From: Chrysomallon squamiferum
Lineage: Eukaryota; Mollusca; Gastropoda; Neomphalida; Peltospiridae
NCBI GenBank assembly: GCA_012295275.1
Contig: CM022670.1
Span: 15,363,198-15,416,697 of the forward strand
Direction: 5' to 3'
DNA: 53,500 nt
Shown here piece after piece: positions 42,137 to 53,413 of this stretch. The position numbers were made by a program, and so were the translations under genes. The notes below the pieces were generated by a model. That model was not told the DNA's origin. It did no database searches and saw nothing but the letters and a program-made list of their open reading frames with translations. The first letter of the stretch is position 1, and every line of letters starts with the position of its first letter.

Positions 42137-42436
42137 TCAGACACGTCCCCTTTCAGCTTCAAGGGAATTTTGCCCACTGACTGCAGTTATACGCATCCTG
42201 CCTTTGACAATGCCTACTGTGGCTTCAGGATGAGTCACTAGATCAAAATAATTGATGCTCATCCCTAGCCTCTGTCTCTGTATTCTCTTACTGGAAATCC
42301 TAGCTTGTGCTTCCTCTTTATAAATATTCTCCGCCATCATCGACCAGTTCACTGAGACAGGAGTCCAACTTGCCGCAGATATGAAGACTTGAGGCTCATG
42401 TTTTGAGTGTTGCAGTGAAAGATAATAAAGGCACAT
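42137..42436 (-). pseudogene. Unidentified open frame, possibly decayed coding DNA
   Basis: A 99-codon frame of mixed composition, unlike the simple-sequence frames around it. A segment near residues 28-55 (W..MAENIYKEEAQARISS) faintly recalls the start of the tektin core, but nothing after it continues the match. The plus strand also has an acceptor-like TTTTCATTTCAG at 42129-42140 with a 33-codon frame. A second mixed-composition minus frame lies at 41570-41836. I cannot say which, if any, is real. Confidence 0.2.
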
Positions 42437-42679
42437 TTAAGTCAGTTGTGAGTTCTTAAAAAACTGAATGTTTATTCAGAAGCTAAAGATCACTTTGCAA
42501 ATGCGAAGGAACATCAAAACCCAACTGATTAAATATAAGCTTAACTACTTGAGAAACACAAAAACAAAAAGAAGAAAAAAGACAAGAATACAATTCAGAT
42601 AGTTTAAACAGGTAAGCATTTCAAATGCAATAACAGTATAGTTAAGGCTTCTTGAGAATGTGCATTTTCTGCAATGAAT

Positions 42680-42750
42680 AAAATATGGTGGCCATCTTTA
42701 TTATTATTATGGTTTTATTTATTTATTTCTATTTTTTATTTTTATTTTGA

Positions 42751-42812
<62 letters not shown>

Positions 42813-43330
42813 TACTTTTTCTTTTTTTTTTTTCATTTTATCGGGAAAAATGATTTCTCCATTCGAATCTTCATCCCTGAAAACATATAAAACGACCCTT
42901 AATGTATATTTCTATCTTATCTAGCAATCTTAACACATTTTCTCGTATTCGATGGCGGCCATCTTGGATACATACATGTTCAGAGTGACTGAAACAGCAA
43001 TAAATAAAATACACTTCAGTGAATAATTATTACCTATACCTAACATAATAACATATATAGTATATTAAAGGGCCAAACGAGCTGTAATTCGACATAAAAC
43101 AGACACATTTTCATCCTTTTATTGTTGACATTTTGATTTATTAGTTTTTTAGCTGCATGAGAATATTTATGCCTGAAAAGATATAGTAAAGACCTTTCGT
43201 TTATGTTTCTGTCTAATCTAGTTACGAATATATGAAGAAAATACATTCGGTGGTGGCCATCTTGGATTTAGACTCATAGCACAAATTGATTAAGGGTGAG
43301 TAGATATCACCGAGTAATTTCTCAATATAT
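42680..43330. repeat. Degenerate repeat of about 270-300 bp with a YY1-like motif
   Basis: GG(C/T)GGCCATCTT occurs at about 42690, 42954 and 43252. The last two are preceded by alignable sequence (CTGAAAA.ATATA..A.GACC, then TTTCT.TC..ATCTAG) and followed by TGGAT, so they are diverged copies of one unit; the first is a poorer copy interrupted by (ATT)n. The core is close to the YY1 site read on the minus strand. Confidence 0.55.
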
Positions 43331-44103
43331 ATGCCCTAAACATCATTTATTAATACTTAAAATAAACTTTAGACTCAAAAACGAGGTTCTGTGGCACTTT
43401 ATTCGGACTATAATATTTAAACTATAATTCCATCTGACTCGTTTTAACGTCGATTCAGAGTAGAACAAATAAAAAGTAACAAACCTCTATTTAGACGTAT
43501 ATTCACACAAACGTCAATTTATGGGGATGGGTGGAAGAAGGATTATATCGAATTAAAAACAAACGCAGAAAGAAAGAAAACAGAGATAAAGGGAGAGAGG
43601 AAAAAAGTATAAATGTATATATAAAAAAAAAAAAAAAAAAAAAAAAATAAAAAACCACTGAAATAAAAAAAGATTTACAATAAACGTTTTACGACTGAAA
43701 TAAAGAACTTTAGAACTTTAGAAAAGAGAAAAAAAATGAAATAAACAAACAAATAAGAAATGTGTGAATGATTCGGTGACTAAAAGAAATCAGATAATGT
43801 GAAATATTGATCCTAGCTACTGCAAATGACCGTGGCGTTATGGTTCCTTTAAACCAAATCAATTCCCTTTAGTGATAAAGTTAACTTTTTCCAATGAAAC
43901 TGATTTAAGTAATGTAACAGCCATTCAATCAACTCAGATAGAGAGAGATTTGAAATGTGTTTTAAAACAGATAGCATAATAGGTGGTATAAATAATTTAT
44001 TATTATCCGTATATGTAAGATTATATAACAGCAATAATATATATTTGGATATAAAAGATAAATCTGATATCTTAAAACAGTAACCTGTTATTGTATAAAT
44101 AAA

Positions 44104-44140
44104 TACGCGCGCGCGCGCGCACGCACACGCACACACACAT
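44104..44140. repeat. Alternating CG/CA tract, Z-DNA-prone
   Basis: An uninterrupted run of alternating purine and pyrimidine starts with about seven CG steps and changes to CA/CG steps. Such CG runs are the sequence class most prone to the Z conformation and stand out in this AT-rich, CpG-poor setting. Confidence 0.8.
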
Positions 44141-45209
44141 TAATATATTATGCACGTATATACTTACAAATAAAAGTATATACATATTTATTAGATTATA
44201 TTACGTATAATTAAGATTATAATACTACATAAAAAATTATCAACGGTGTATATATGATTATATACTTATGTATAGTAAGAATAATGTTATTTATGGATGG
44301 ATGTGATTAATTTCACGGATAAATCCAAGGAGAAAATTGTCACATGAATATGGTATCTAGATATAAAATCTCACACAATGCAGCACTTTGTGATCAAATA
44401 TATTTATAACAGATTATCCCATAAACGGATTGTCAGAATTATGAAAAGATCATTTAATGTTGTCTGTGCTTTTTATCGTTATTACAGCTAGACAGAGACA
44501 GACATACAGACAGGCAGAAAGACAGACAGACAGACGGACAGATAGACAGATAAACATCCAAATAGATATATATAGAGAGAGAGAGACAGACAAGCAGACA
44601 GAAAGACAAATAGATAGCGAGATAGATAAATAGATAGATATATAAATAGATAGATAGAGATAAACAGACAGAGATAAACAGGCAGAGAGAGAGAGAGACA
44701 ACCAGACAGACAGACAGACACCCACATATACACATATACAGACACAGACATACCTAGATGTATATCGATGTAGATATAGATCATATAAATATATAGATTA
44801 TACAATCCAAACCTAGACAGAAAAGAGAAGGAAAAGATGATGAAGAAAAAAGAAACTGATCGTAAATATTTTTATTTCGCATTAAAACACAAAAAACAAA
44901 TAAAAATATTCGATGAATGAGCTATCGCTGATCAGTACTCAACACTGGTGTAATATACACCCCACACATCATTTACAAGTGTTCAGTCGGGTTACATTTT
45001 AAATCGAGTTACGCAGCACACATGATCGACAAAGCTGAACAGACAATAATAAAACGTTCCGTTTGTATCGGTGAGTTAGAAAAAAAAATGAAAACGATGT
45101 TAAAATATCCAAAGACAAGCGCGTTAAGAGTTTCCACTCGCAAAGTTTTACTGACGAAGACGATATAAAAATTAAAAAAAAAAAAAAAAAAAAAGACATG
45201 AAAAAGAAA

Positions 45210-45215
45210 TTTAAT
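45210..45215 (-). promoter_or_regulatory. Variant polyadenylation signal ATTAAA for gene B
   Basis: ATTAAA on the minus strand, 36 bases past the stop codon of STMND1-like gene B; no canonical AATAAA is nearer than about 380 bases. Confidence 0.4.
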
Positions 45216-45250
45216 AATAATAAATTTAAAAAATGATAATAAACTAAGTC

Positions 45251-45726
45251 CTAAGCATCATCATTTTTGGCGCCGCTTTCGCCGCCTTCGGCAGCGTCAT
45301 CGCTGGTGACGTCCGTGGTGGTTTCCTGCGGATCATCGGTAAGGATCGGGCCGCCCGAGTCTGGCGGAGATTCTGGCGGAGATTCTGGCGGAGATTCTGC
45401 AGGAGATTCTGGTTCCTTGATTTCAATGTCCTCCGGTTCTATTGGAGGTGGGAGAGGTACGACTTCTTTAGACACTTGCGCTAATATCTGAAATATGTAT
45501 ATATATGTATATGTATATATATGTATATGTATATATATGTATATGTATATATATATGTATATGTATATGTATATGTATATACACACACACACACACACAT
45601 TGAGAATTAAAGAAATAAAAATGGTTGATGATGCATATCTCAAAAACTGTTGCCTTCTTCTTTTTTTTTTTTTCTTTTCTTTTTTATCCGTTGGCTGGTG
45701 GGTGGAGAATGTTTTTTAATTTTAAG

Positions 45727-45757
<31 letters not shown>

Positions 45758-46106
45758 GTGTTACTATTATTATTGTTGTTGTTGTTGTTATTAGTATTAT
45801 ATTTCTATTGTTGTTGTTATTATTATTATTATTATTATTACTGTCGTTGTTGATATTGTTATTATTGATATTAACATTAATATTATCGTTGTTATTGTAA
45901 TATAAAAAGCTACAGTTTTTAGCAACATTAAATTGCCTTGATAAATTTATTACTTGTAAAACACAGAATATAAAACAAATTACTAATTATATTAATAAAA
46001 TCTATAATCGTACCGCATTTTCGGAAACTTTCGAAACCTTCTCCATCATATGGGCAGAAACAGAATTCTGTTCGGGTTCCTCTTTGCTTCCTAGGATGCA
46101 ACCCAT
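45251..46106 (-). CDS. STMND1-like protein B, paralogue with Pro/Glu-rich tail
   Basis: Two exons: 46106-46014 (donor GTACGA) and 45487-45251 (acceptor TTTCAG, stop TAG). The intron is phase 0 and the product is 109 residues. It begins MGCILGSKEEPEQ, again a myristoylation/palmitoylation-type N terminus. A second ATG directly upstream (46109) is in frame but in weaker context and would give MMGC. Exon 2 opens ILAQVSKEVVP, matching ILSQLAQQGIIP of gene A at the same phase-0 junction. After that the proteins part: B has a proline-rich acidic stretch with a four-fold PPES repeat (residues about 60-73) and an acidic disordered tail (residues 74-109), with no stathmin-like helix. I read it as a diverged tandem paralogue that kept the membrane-anchoring exon and the IL.Q motif. 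Function is unknown. Confidence 0.65.
45490..45600. repeat. (TATG)/(TA)n and (AC)n array at gene B acceptor
   Basis: ATGTATAT-type repeats start immediately upstream (in gene sense) of the exon-2 acceptor and end in a short AC run at about 45581-45600. The repeat itself supplies the sequence in front of the splice site. Confidence 0.9.
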
Positions 46107-46185
46107 CATTAGAAATGAAGACTTTTTGTGCCTCCAAAATACAAGACTACTCAGAGTTTAAAAGGGCTCCCCAGGAACATTAGTA

Positions 46186-46193
46186 TGACGTCA
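46186..46193. promoter_or_regulatory. CRE palindrome upstream of STMND1-like gene B
   Basis: TGACGTCA lies 80 bases upstream of the start codon, within TATGACGTCATT, the same 12-mer as upstream of gene A. A near copy, GACGTCATTAGA, follows at 46216-46227. Confidence 0.5.
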
Positions 46194-46227
46194 TTAGAGC
46201 CCAGTTTCTTAGTGAGACGTCATTAGA

Positions 46228-46540
46228 TTATGACGAAAAACGCAGTGGACTAGAGATTGTAGATATGTACTGTACATACATTGTCTGGTTTGGTCCTTTT
46301 GTTTGCTGGTGTGTTTTTTTTTTTTTTTTTTTTTGTTTTTTTTTTGTGTTTGTTTTGTTTATTTGTTGTTGTTTTTAGGTGTTTTTTGTTGTTGTTTTCT
46401 ATGATAAGAAACTAAATCGTTTTTACTTAGCAAAGACGCTTAAAATAAAAAATAAAACAAGTCACGAGGTTTCTTCAACGCATAAATTGTTATAACATTT
46501 TCATTATCTTTTAGGTTACTTTATTATTTTAAAGTAATAA

Positions 46541-46582
<42 letters not shown>

Positions 46583-48706
46583 CATCATCATCGATATCAG
46601 CATCATCGTCATCATCATTATTATTATTCTAAATTATTGTTTATCTATGGGCTGGGAGAATCTTCAGTATAATATTAAAGCCTGTCATCTGTTATTTAAC
46701 AGTTTTCAATTCTGTCACAATCTAGAAATATTAAACCGTGCAAAGAGATAAAGATATACGTTACTGCCTATTATCAGCAATGTTAATTTCAGCAATGCTA
46801 ATAAAAACTATTCATAAAAATAAAATCGAGAGTGAAAAAAAAAAAAAAGAAATACAAACAAAAAAGAAAAAGAAAGAAAGAAAAGAAAGAAAGAAAGAAA
46901 GAAAATCCTATCAGTTTTAGATGGAAATTCTCGCCGTTATCTGCGTTTATTTTCTAATCAGTGAAGTGCGGTGCCTCGTTCTGACGGAGCTAATTCCTCG
47001 AGGTTTTAGGAGCTCGTCTAAAAGTGCCGTGCTGCAGGAGCTGAGATTCCCTCAGTCGAAGACATTTCCAGCCAATCCAATTAAGCAATTTATTTTTACG
47101 TGCCTGTCCCAGCGGTGCTGAAGCCTGCTCGTTCTGGTCAAGTCACACCACGCACGTGCATCTCGTGCTGTACGCCAACAGCTTTCTGCCGACGTGAATC
47201 CCTTCTTGTCTCTTTTGCAGCACCCGAATTTTTTTTTTTTTTTTTTTAAATAATTATTAGCTGTTATCGTAACGCGAATTTTAGTGTGAAATAAAAACCC
47301 CTTTATTGTCATTAGTTTTTTTTTTTTTTATAATAGGATATAATTACTATTATATAACACACACAGGGATCTGGTTCAGTTTTACTGATGTCAGAGCGAC
47401 CTAATCACCAGTCGACACAGACGACTTTCCATTTTAATATGATTTACAAATTAGTGTGTTAGTGAGATTAATGACGATGCAGATAGCCTCCTGTGACTTC
47501 TAGCATTATTCCTTTTAAATGTTTTTTTTTTTTTTTTTTTTTTTTTTTTCTTTTGGTAGCGGAAATGTAGTTTTCTTCTGATGTTAGTCAAATGCATTAG
47601 AAACAAAACTTCAATATTCTTCTGCTGTTAGATCTCTGAAGTCGACACAGGAAGTCAACACATTTGCTTCTTTGAATGCTTAATATAGTTTCCAGCTGTT
47701 CTTTCACATTAACTAACTAAATTCATTTACATGTCCCATTGTCTGTTAATATTAAAACATTTCCTGATTATTTTTATCAGAGTAAACTGTAAGTCAGAAA
47801 TTTAATTAAGAACTGTCCAATGGTTAGGGACATCTACAAATAACATGGAACGATACAAGATTTTTACCTTTACCTATATATATATATATATATACCTTTT
47901 TTTCAGATTAATAGTCAATTATATTTTGGTGGCTGTAGGTTATAAACCAGATACCTACCATGCTTGTAACTAATAGTATTTTAATTCTGGTAGGTTCCAG
48001 GTTGTGTCCTCGATGTCTGGCCGACTTGAGGCTAATAGTTAAACAACATTTGGTAGATACCCGTGGTCAGTCAGATTCTGAGATTAATAACAATATTAAA
48101 TACCAGGTTGCGATCGCTCTGTCTACCAGCTTTGAGATTAACAGTTTGGTAATGATGGTAGATACCAGGATGTTATTCCGTTGTGTAGCAGTGTTGAAGA
48201 TAATAGTTTTGTAAAATAGATAGATAGGACAGAGTCTATCAGCACTGAGATTAGCGGGGTAGTAACAATGGGACGTTCGCGGCTTGCGATCCCGATGTCC
48301 AACAGGCTTGAGATTAATGTCTTATTAACTACACTGTCTTTAAAACTTTGCCTTTCTTTATTACAGCTATTAAACATCGATACTCAGACGACTGATCAAC
48401 ATTTCTTACGAAGCTGAGAAGGCAAAATCCATATAGATTTTTTGATAAAATATTTGTCTTAATTCACCGTTATGACATTTGCTCTTATTGTTTGACATAT
48501 CGAGGCGAGCCGTTTTTGACTTTCGCTTCTTCTTGCCCAGCGAGTTCAGGAAAACATCACAGTGGATTGATCAAGTCTGCAGCTGTATCAGCTTTTGTTA
48601 TGAACAATCACAAACCAGTATTGAATTTTTCTTCATAATCGCGACGAGGATATCCGTAATTATTGTGTTTTGTCTTTCGCAGTAAATTATATATGTCTGT
48701 GTATGT

Positions 48707-48755
<49 letters not shown>

Positions 48756-50001
48756 AGTTTGTGAATGAGGACATTAAAATTAGAGTTTCGTGTATAGTCA
48801 ATAAATAAACATGCTAACACATGTTAACAGATTTAAAAGAATGGCAAAAATTCTTCAATTTAATTTAATGATTATAATTCCCCAGTAAGCATCTAATTCA
48901 TTGGATGTAGTATTTACATGTATGAACACGTATACTCACCTAATTATTCGAACATTAGTATTATTGCTACTAGTATTAATACTATATTGCTATTATTACT
49001 ATTATTATTATTCTACTCTGTTATTACTAAAATTATTATCAGTGCTACTATTAAACTGTTACATTACTACTATTACTGCGACTGTTATACTGCTACTACT
49101 AATATTACAACTATTGCTGGTATACTACCCCTAGGACTAATGCTACTACTATTACTATTGTAGTACTACTGTATTACTATTGCTTCTGCTGTACTACTAC
49201 TGTTACTACTTCTTCTACTCTACTATTTATTCTTGGTGAAATTTTAAATATTTACACCAGATGTATGTGCAGACAGGAGAATAGTTGACTAGTACACAGG
49301 ATCAAATTTCAATAATGCACGATTAGGCTATTTTTGATAAATATTTTTTGTTTAATTTTTTAATTTTTTTTTTTTTTTTTTTTTTAGAGAGAGAGAAGGA
49401 AAATCTATTAACTTAAGAATCACTGATTTTCTTCTATCAAATTGTGTTTTAAATGTTTTAAATTATTTCGATACTTAAGATCTGGAAAAGGTTATGCAGT
49501 TTGTCTACACTGATACTGCATCATTTAGGTGTGTAAATCTCTAGTTTGACATAACTGTAGTGTTGCTTATTAGTCATACATTACGTTCTGCAGGCTATAC
49601 GCAAAATATATTTAAGAAGAAAGATAATTAATGAAAGGGCCCGAAGCAGATAACACTTTGACGATATAAATCTCTGATAAAGACAGTCTGACATGCAAAC
49701 GGTGAAATATTTATTTCTAAAATAAATAACAAGGTAGAAATATTTAAAATATTTAATTTATTATAATCATTAATACTGTGTGCCATTAATCCTAAAAACA
49801 AACCTCTAAATGAATAAATTTATTTATTTATTTATTTTGTTTTTTTTTTTTTCAATTGTTCAGTGTTTTTCAGTTATTTATTACTATTTTCAGGATAAAT
49901 ATAGAATAAAAGAAATATATTTTATCCTTTGGATAGACAGATATTAAGTGGAAAAAAAACTACATTAGCATACTAACACACACACACACACACACACACA
50001 A

Positions 50002-50063
<62 letters not shown>

Positions 50064-50197
50064 TTATACATAATATAATTATTACGTTTAAAACATATTA
50101 TTTCGTGAGAAACAGAGACAGTCAGACCTAACATAATAAAACCTAACTGCAGTCAGAATACAAAAGACCGAGATTTATGTTATATAACTTTACACTG
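46228..50197. other. Intergenic DNA, repeats and short frames
   Basis: Holds poly-T at 46314-46334, (ATT)n at 46540-46590, AAAG repeats at 46862-46905, poly-T at 47521-47549, (GT)n at 48705-48752, degenerate TAC/ATT repeats at 48950-49225, poly-T at 49364-49385 and (CA)n at 49979-50062. A 66-codon frame at 46921-47121 (+) begins with a signal-peptide-like stretch (MEILAVICVYFLISEVRC), but its start context is poor and I see no splice or family support. Confidence 0.55.
47930..48330. repeat. Degenerate tandem repeat, unit about 50-65 bp
   Basis: About six or seven diverged copies share GGTAGATACCAGG-like starts and TTGAGATTAA(C/T)-like ends (for example near 48035, 48095, 48155, 48215 and 48300). 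Copies differ by many substitutions and indels, so the array is old. Confidence 0.65.
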
Positions 50198-50248
50198 TCA
50201 AACTGAACTCCATCTTAAAACAAAAACTAAAACAAAGAATCTCCCCAC

Positions 50249-50482
50249 CTTTGTTTTTTCTTCATCAAGACAATAACCTGGCAGGCAGTATTTACAGGTG
50301 ACAAACTCGGAGCTGTCTCTGTGTATATTTTTACCTGCACACCTAGCTGTGACCCGAATCTCTCTATTTACCTCACAGACCTCACTCGTCGGAAACAGTC
50401 GTATCTCAGACGTGCAGCAAAGTTGAAAAGTACTTTCATTAAAGACTGAGCTGATTTGCTGATTAGGAAATTGGTTTGTGTA
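50249..50482 (-). CDS. Cysteine-rich open exon without its own ATG
   Basis: The minus strand is open for 78 codons up to a possible GTGGGG donor at 50248 (the frame stops at 50198). The translation has seven cysteines (residues 22, 23, 36, 48, 63, 66, 71), including a CC pair and CKYCLPGYC, with a balanced amino-acid composition unlike the repeat-derived frames around it. AG acceptors are available at several points in the first 12 codons. Strong internal donors (TGCAG|GTAAAA and TGTGAG|GTAAAT) could shorten it. CxxC..GYC recalls extracellular cysteine-rich repeats (TNFR- or EGF-like), but spacing does not settle a family. If real, its neighbours on this strand lie far off or were missed. Confidence 0.4.
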
Positions 50483-50602
50483 TTAATACGTTTGATAACA
50501 ATCATTTAGTGTCAGCAGATGACCTCAGTGTTGCCACAAGAGTCGGATGACATTTTTTGACAGTGACAGAGCCGCCTCTAGTTTACTAGGGCAATGTTTT
50601 GT

Positions 50603-50608
<6 letters not shown>

Positions 50609-50642
<34 letters not shown>
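50609..50642. repeat. (AT)n microsatellite
   Basis: A pure AT run in the roughly 430-base gap between the minus-strand cysteine-rich exon and the plus-strand gene start. Confidence 0.95.
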
Positions 50643-50644
<2 letters not shown>

Positions 50645-50916
50645 GTGGGGTTTTGGGTTTCCCTACGTTCAGTACTACGTTCCCTACGACAACACCGTTT
50701 GCTCATCGCGAAGCAGAATAATTCGTCTAGATCCAGATGTTGAGACATTAATGTGAAAATTATTTTAATGAGAAAATGATTTGAGTCTCTGGTTACAACA
50801 AGTGACAAATCGTAAGCGCGGCTGAGATAAAATTAGGTAAACGTAAACCGTGTTTAAAACGTGTGCTATTCTGGACGTGCTAACAGCTTCATTGTTCAGT
50901 TTTGTGAGTTGAAATC

Positions 50917-51397
50917 ATGGAATCTGGAAGTCTGCTCTCGGAAAATACCGCATCCGAAGACTTTGACACGACTGATAAATCAGTAAGTATTCAGGGGCTA
51001 GTCCATATTTAAAGGGGTCGGGTGATGTTGATATGCTATGCTATATGTGGAATAATACCCTGTTTTGTGTTTTTTTTTTTTAATGACGACGTTACTGGTG
51101 TCTGTAAAAACAGTTGATGTTGTAACAATAAAGACGACGATGTCTGTACACACCTGTATTCATGTCAATTTAATAAAGATTTTAAAAAAATAAAATAAAA
51201 TAAGAATAAATAAATAACAGTAATAATAACGGCAACAATAATAATAATAATAATAACGCTGTGTTCGGCAGTTTTATGTGACAATACACCGTTGTGTGAG
51301 ATAGATTTTGTCTGTAATGTTAAGTCCACAGTACAAGAATTACAGTGGAAGTGATTCAAAGCTTTGTGACTCACTGCACACAAACAACTCGGGTCCT
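50917..51397 (+). CDS. Start of a gene running off the right edge, two coding exons
   Basis: The ATG at 50917 has A at -3 and G at +4. Exon 1 (50917-50982, 22 codons, starting MESGSLLSENTASEDF) ends at a consensus GTAAGT donor, phase 0. A CCACAG acceptor at 51331 opens a second phase-0 exon, 51332-51397 (22 codons, starting YKNYSGSDSKLCDS), closed by a GTGAGT donor; if that donor is not used the frame reads on to TAA at 51476-51478. Both segments are Ser/Asp/Glu-rich and hydrophilic, like a cytoplasmic N terminus of a membrane or signalling protein. No family can be named. A CCCTTTTTAG acceptor at 51900 opens a 16-codon phase-0 frame that could be next, but it stops at once and I did not include it. 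Confidence 0.5.
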
Positions 51398-51478
51398 GTG
51401 AGTTCATACACAAGTGTGGATCAGCGAGATAACACAGATTTAAAATGCAGTGTCACAAGTGTTTATATGATAATGTAA

Positions 51479-51574
51479 CTAATGAGGCTGTTACAATGTA
51501 TATTATTATTTACTTTATTACTGTTGCTGGTGAGATATTGTTTTTTATTATCATTTTTTATATATATCATTACT

Positions 51575-51616
<42 letters not shown>

Positions 51617-52704
51617 TGTTATTATTATTAAAGTTTTGCTTTTTATTTATTTATTTATGTGTTATTGTTGTTGTGGTTTTTTAGGGTTATGTTTAGGTTT
51701 TGTTTTATATTGAGGAGTTGTTCGTTTCTTTATTTATTTACGACAAAAGTGATTTAAATTTTAATAATATACGTATGACAGTTTTATAAGCAATGATTCG
51801 CCTCTGATTACTTTTAAAATGACTGATCTGAGATTGTGAGAGATTTTCTGGTTTCACTACTTATATTCAGCACATCCTTGTCACCTTATTCCCTTTTTAG
51901 TACGGTTTTGATATCTGGTTCACACAAAAACGTCACCGTATAAAATTCTGATAAGTGATTTTGCAATTCATTTGAAATGCCCGTCAAAAAAAAAAATTAT
52001 ACATTGATTATCTCAACGGAAAAAAAAAAAAAAAAAGATGAATTTTAAGAACGGAATTCTAACACTCTCACAACATTTGTAATTGATTAAAGCCTCTAGC
52101 GAAAACCTCATCCTAGCTCGCTGCATGCACAAATGCAAAATGAAGCACCGTCACCATATTTCATTAATGTGACCTGCTGCTGAATTTCTTAAGCAATCTT
52201 TTCCTCGCAACGACTGGCAATTAATTCTCTGCCATTGATAAATGATTGAAAGTGTTTGCTTAACAAGAAATAAAGCCAGGTTTGTCAGTGGAATTCGGGA
52301 AACCCATCTGCTGCATGAAGAAATGAGCAGAGAATTTTTTTTTTTTTTTTTTTTTTATCAAAAGTTTGCTGTTCAGATCATAGAGTTAATGAAATATTTA
52401 ATCCTTAATCCGATCTCACGAAAAGATATTTTAAAAAGTGGAGGGAGAAAAGACAGACTAAATTTACAGGGAACGTGACAAGTCCTTTATTCTGACGCGA
52501 AATGAATTCAACAAACTGGTATCGTGCCTAAAACTGGATACATTACAGTGGTATTTTTTTTGAAGAAAAACCCAAATCGGTGTATAATGTACTATATATA
52601 TATGTAACAGAGTTCATTAATTATTCATTAAGCATTGTGTCCTTCTGTGTGTACAGAGCGTATGGTAGTCCGAACTGCATATTAATGGTTTGGTGTACTT
52701 TAGG

Positions 52705-52771
<67 letters not shown>

Positions 52772-53413
52772 ATATATATTTTATATATATATATATATAT
52801 AGATTATTGTCTAGAACGCATTCTTAAACCTCTGAAACGAGCAATATCAATTACTTGATCAAACCCGTTCTCAAACTACATGAAAGTAGCGGGATGGACT
52901 TTCGTAGTTTTCGAGTCTACGATACCCCCGGCCTTAATGGAAATCTGACTCTTTTTTGTGAGTCCGTCTGTGTTCATGTATTGATATAGCAACTGTACTG
53001 TCCAATACTCCTGTTACTATCTTCTGAGGAAATGAAGTCCTTTGTATATCAAGTTAATTTCCGGATAACTGTGTTATCGTTGTAAGCTGGATGCCGTACA
53101 TGCAAAAGTGTAAGGAGTTTATTTATTAGAACCCTAATTCATTAGGACGATAACGTCTTCTCAGTAGAATATGTGCTGAATGTGATATATTATGTAAATT
53201 TTCAATGAATGTTTACGTTCGTTTTGGAATCTATATTTCCGATGTACTATTTATCAGTTATAGAAAAGTGTATGTGCGTGAATGTGTCTGTGTGTGTGTG
53301 TCTGTGTCTGTGTCTGTGTGTGTGTCTGTGTGTAAGTGTGTCTGTGCGTGTGTGTGTGTGTGTGTGTTTCATTGATAAGCCTGAACTTCTGTGTCTCTGC
53401 GAATTTTCACACA

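Larger units (their letters stand above)
40450..45209. other. Spacer between the two STMND1-like genes
   Basis: Contains poly-T at 40493-40528, degenerate TAC-type repeats at 40555-40815, (ATT/TTG)n at 40916-41030, (TC)n at 42020-42069, (ATT)n at 42756-42811, poly-A at 43623-43648 and GACA/GATA repeats at 44490-44740. Open minus-strand frames at 41570-41836 and 42137-42436 are discussed separately. No third STMND1-like exon pair is visible. Confidence 0.55.

Noticed and set aside
42137-42436. Tektin identity for the minus-strand frame
   Set aside because: Only a short W...A..R..S spacing matches; the tektin core after it is absent.
46921-47121. Small secreted peptide starting with a signal-like sequence
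   Set aside because: Poor start context, no dibasic or cysteine pattern typical of a processed peptide, and the block also looks like non-coding DNA with short inverted motifs. Left as unproven.
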